This document shows positions 7,645 to 8,429 of a stretch of DNA of 8,429 nucleotides, piece by piece (position 1 is the first letter of the stretch; each line of letters opens with the position of its first letter). The notes under the pieces were generated by a model. The model was not told the origin of the DNA. It did not search any database and worked only from the letters and a program-made list of their open reading frames with translations. The DNA is from Bacillota bacterium (GTDB taxonomy: Bacteria > Bacillota > Desulfitobacteriia > Desulfitobacteriales > Desulfitobacteriaceae): contig JAEWCM010000208.1 in the NCBI GenBank assembly GCA_023390635.1, positions 1 to 8,429 on the forward strand, written 5' to 3'. A program made the position numbers and the translations under genes.

Positions 7645-8052
7645 ATGGCAGGAACATTTAATCTAAGCATTGTTGCTCCGGAAGGGAATGTTCTGACAAA
7701 AGACGTAGTATTTGTCTTGCTTCCCGGTGCTGAAGGTGAATTAGGAGTTCTTATGAATCACGCTCCGATGATCACAGCATTAAAACCTGGAGTTCTGCGT
7801 TACCGTGATGGTGAGACTCAAGATCGGGTAGCCATTGGCGGTGGTTTTGCAGAAGTAAGCAATAATCAAGTCTCTGTATTGGCTGAATCAGCTGAACCCA
7901 GTGCTTCAATTGATGTAAAAAGAGCACTTGCTGCTAAAGAGCGGGCCGAAAAGCGCTTAGCTCAGGCAGATAAAGGTGAGATTGATGTTAAGCGGGCTGA
8001 ATTAGCCCTGCACAGGGCATTAGCCAGAATCTCTGCAGCTGAAGGAAAATAA
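7645..8052 (+). CDS. atpC: F1Fo ATP synthase subunit epsilon
   Basis: Epsilon joins gamma to the c ring and can inhibit ATP hydrolysis by extending its C-terminal helices into the head. The 135-residue protein has the N-terminal beta-sandwich (about 1-85, with GELGVLMNHAPMITALKPG at 31-49 and GGFAEVSNNQVSVLAE at 66-81) and two C-terminal helices (about 89-107 and 113-132). IDVKRA (89-94) matches the I(L)DxxRA ATP-binding motif described for Bacillus epsilon. Arg100, Arg124 and Arg128 fall where Arg residues contact ATP in the Bacillus PS3 protein, so ATP sensing is inferred. The ATG lies three bases after atpD; GGGGG (7632-7636) inside atpD serves as a modest ribosome binding site. It is the last gene of the operon. 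Confidence 0.96.
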   Translation: MAGTFNLSIVAPEGNVLTKDVVFVLLPGAEGELGVLMNHAPMITALKPGVLRYRDGETQDRVAIGGGFAEVSNNQVSVLAESAEPSASIDVKRALAAKERAEKRLAQADKGEIDVKRAELALHRALARISAAEGK

Positions 8053-8064
8053 AAGAACTAAGTG

Positions 8065-8094
8065 AAAGAGACCCTTGTTGGGGTCTCTTTTTTT
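8065..8094 (+). terminator. Rho-independent terminator of the atp operon
   Basis: AAAGAGACCC (8065-8074) pairs perfectly with GGGTCTCTTT (8081-8090) around a six-base loop. The T-run (8088-8094) overlaps and extends past the stem. It lies 12 bases after the atpC stop. The A-rich left arm could also let it work on the opposite strand. Confidence 0.93.
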
Positions 8095-8100
8095 GATTTA

Positions 8101-8133
8101 AAATGGCACATTAGAGCTTGTTTTGTGCCTTTT
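8101..8133 (+). terminator. Possible second, weaker terminator hairpin after atpC
   Basis: GGCACA (8105-8110) pairs with TGTGCC (8124-8129), and flanking AAA/TTT can add three pairs across a T-T mismatch. The loop is 13 bases and the following T-run (8130-8133) is short. It may be a backup to the strong terminator just upstream, or chance pairing. Confidence 0.3.
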
Positions 8134-8269
8134 AAGTGAAAAAGCAAATTATGGCATAGATTGTGATTATTTCTTACTAAATCGCGGTTATCTTTAAGCG
8201 AGCTTTGGCAACACTATTATTACCCGAGTTTAAGTAGAAAATATAAATCGGTAAAAGGGGTAGCTTTGG

Positions 8270-8429
8270 ATGTTCGCTTTAAAGTATTCTAGAGTTGAAG
8301 GGGAAAGGTTTTTCCCCAAGCTTGAAGCAAGTTGTTATCGTCAATTAATGGTTATTATATGCTTGGTAATAAGTCTGATTGGTATCTTATGGTATCAAAT
8401 TTTTCAGCATAATGGGAGTACGGCGGTGC
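8270..8429 (+). CDS. N-terminal part of an unidentified membrane-anchored protein, cut by the window end
   Basis: An open frame begins at ATG 8270, 9 bases after a good ribosome binding site (AAAAGGGG, 8253-8260), and runs 53 codons to the window end without a stop. The visible part has a charged start (MFALKYSRVEGERFF) and one hydrophobic segment at about residues 27-46 (MVIICLVISLIGILWYQIF), then HNGST, consistent with an uncleaved signal anchor and an extracellular domain beyond. I do not recognise the family from this part. Gene order in related Firmicutes often places a YwmB-like protein (DUF1779), then murA and spoIID, after atpC, so a YwmB-like protein is a guess from synteny only. It follows the atp terminator and so needs its own promoter; none is clear in the gap. 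Confidence 0.6.
   Translation, partial: MFALKYSRVEGERFFPKLEASCYRQLMVIICLVISLIGILWYQIFQHNGSTAV

Noticed and set aside
8192..8234. Possible promoter before the last gene (TTGGCA at 8205-8210, TTTAAG at 8229-8234)
   Set aside because: The -10 candidate is poor and the 18-base spacing is not ideal, so it is not better than chance.

Overview
The window is a chromosomal segment from a low-to-moderate-GC Gram-positive bacterium, most likely an anaerobic Clostridia of the Desulfosporosinus / Desulfitobacterium / Dehalobacter type. This placement is inferred from three things: strong AGGAGG-type ribosome binding sites with many GTG/TTG starts, an atpZ-atpI pair heading the operon, and a wecB-type epimerase gene immediately upstream. 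The exact genus cannot be fixed from the sequence alone.

Layout, all on the + strand. Bases 2-610 are the C-terminal half of a UDP-N-acetylglucosamine 2-epimerase gene (wecB/mnaA), cut by the window start. Bases 611-956 are an AT-rich intergenic region with an 11-bp inverted repeat and a convincing SigA-type promoter (-35 at 843-848, -10 at 866-871). Next comes the complete F1Fo ATP synthase operon in the classical bacterial order: atpZ, atpI, atpB (a), atpE (c), atpF (b), atpH (delta), atpA (alpha), atpG (gamma), atpD (beta), atpC (epsilon). It ends at a strong intrinsic terminator (8065-8094). After about 200 bp, a new reading frame (8270 to the window end) begins a small membrane-anchored protein that I cannot identify from its sequence.

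How the genes work together: a, b and the c ring form the membrane proton channel and rotor; alpha3beta3 is the catalytic head; gamma and epsilon are the central stalk; b and delta are the stator. AtpI and AtpZ are small membrane accessory proteins, linked respectively to c-ring assembly and to cation supply. Every key catalytic residue I looked for is present, so the enzyme looks functional. The c subunit lacks the sodium-ligand pattern, so proton coupling is inferred. Epsilon keeps the ATP-binding IDxxRA motif.

This is core housekeeping DNA. I found no mobile element, CRISPR array, RNA gene or unknown multi-gene system. The more interesting details are regulatory: three RNA hairpins bracket atpE (the high-copy c subunit), two gene starts (atpG, atpD) are better placed at internal GTG codons, and half of the ATP synthase operon genes use non-ATG starts.
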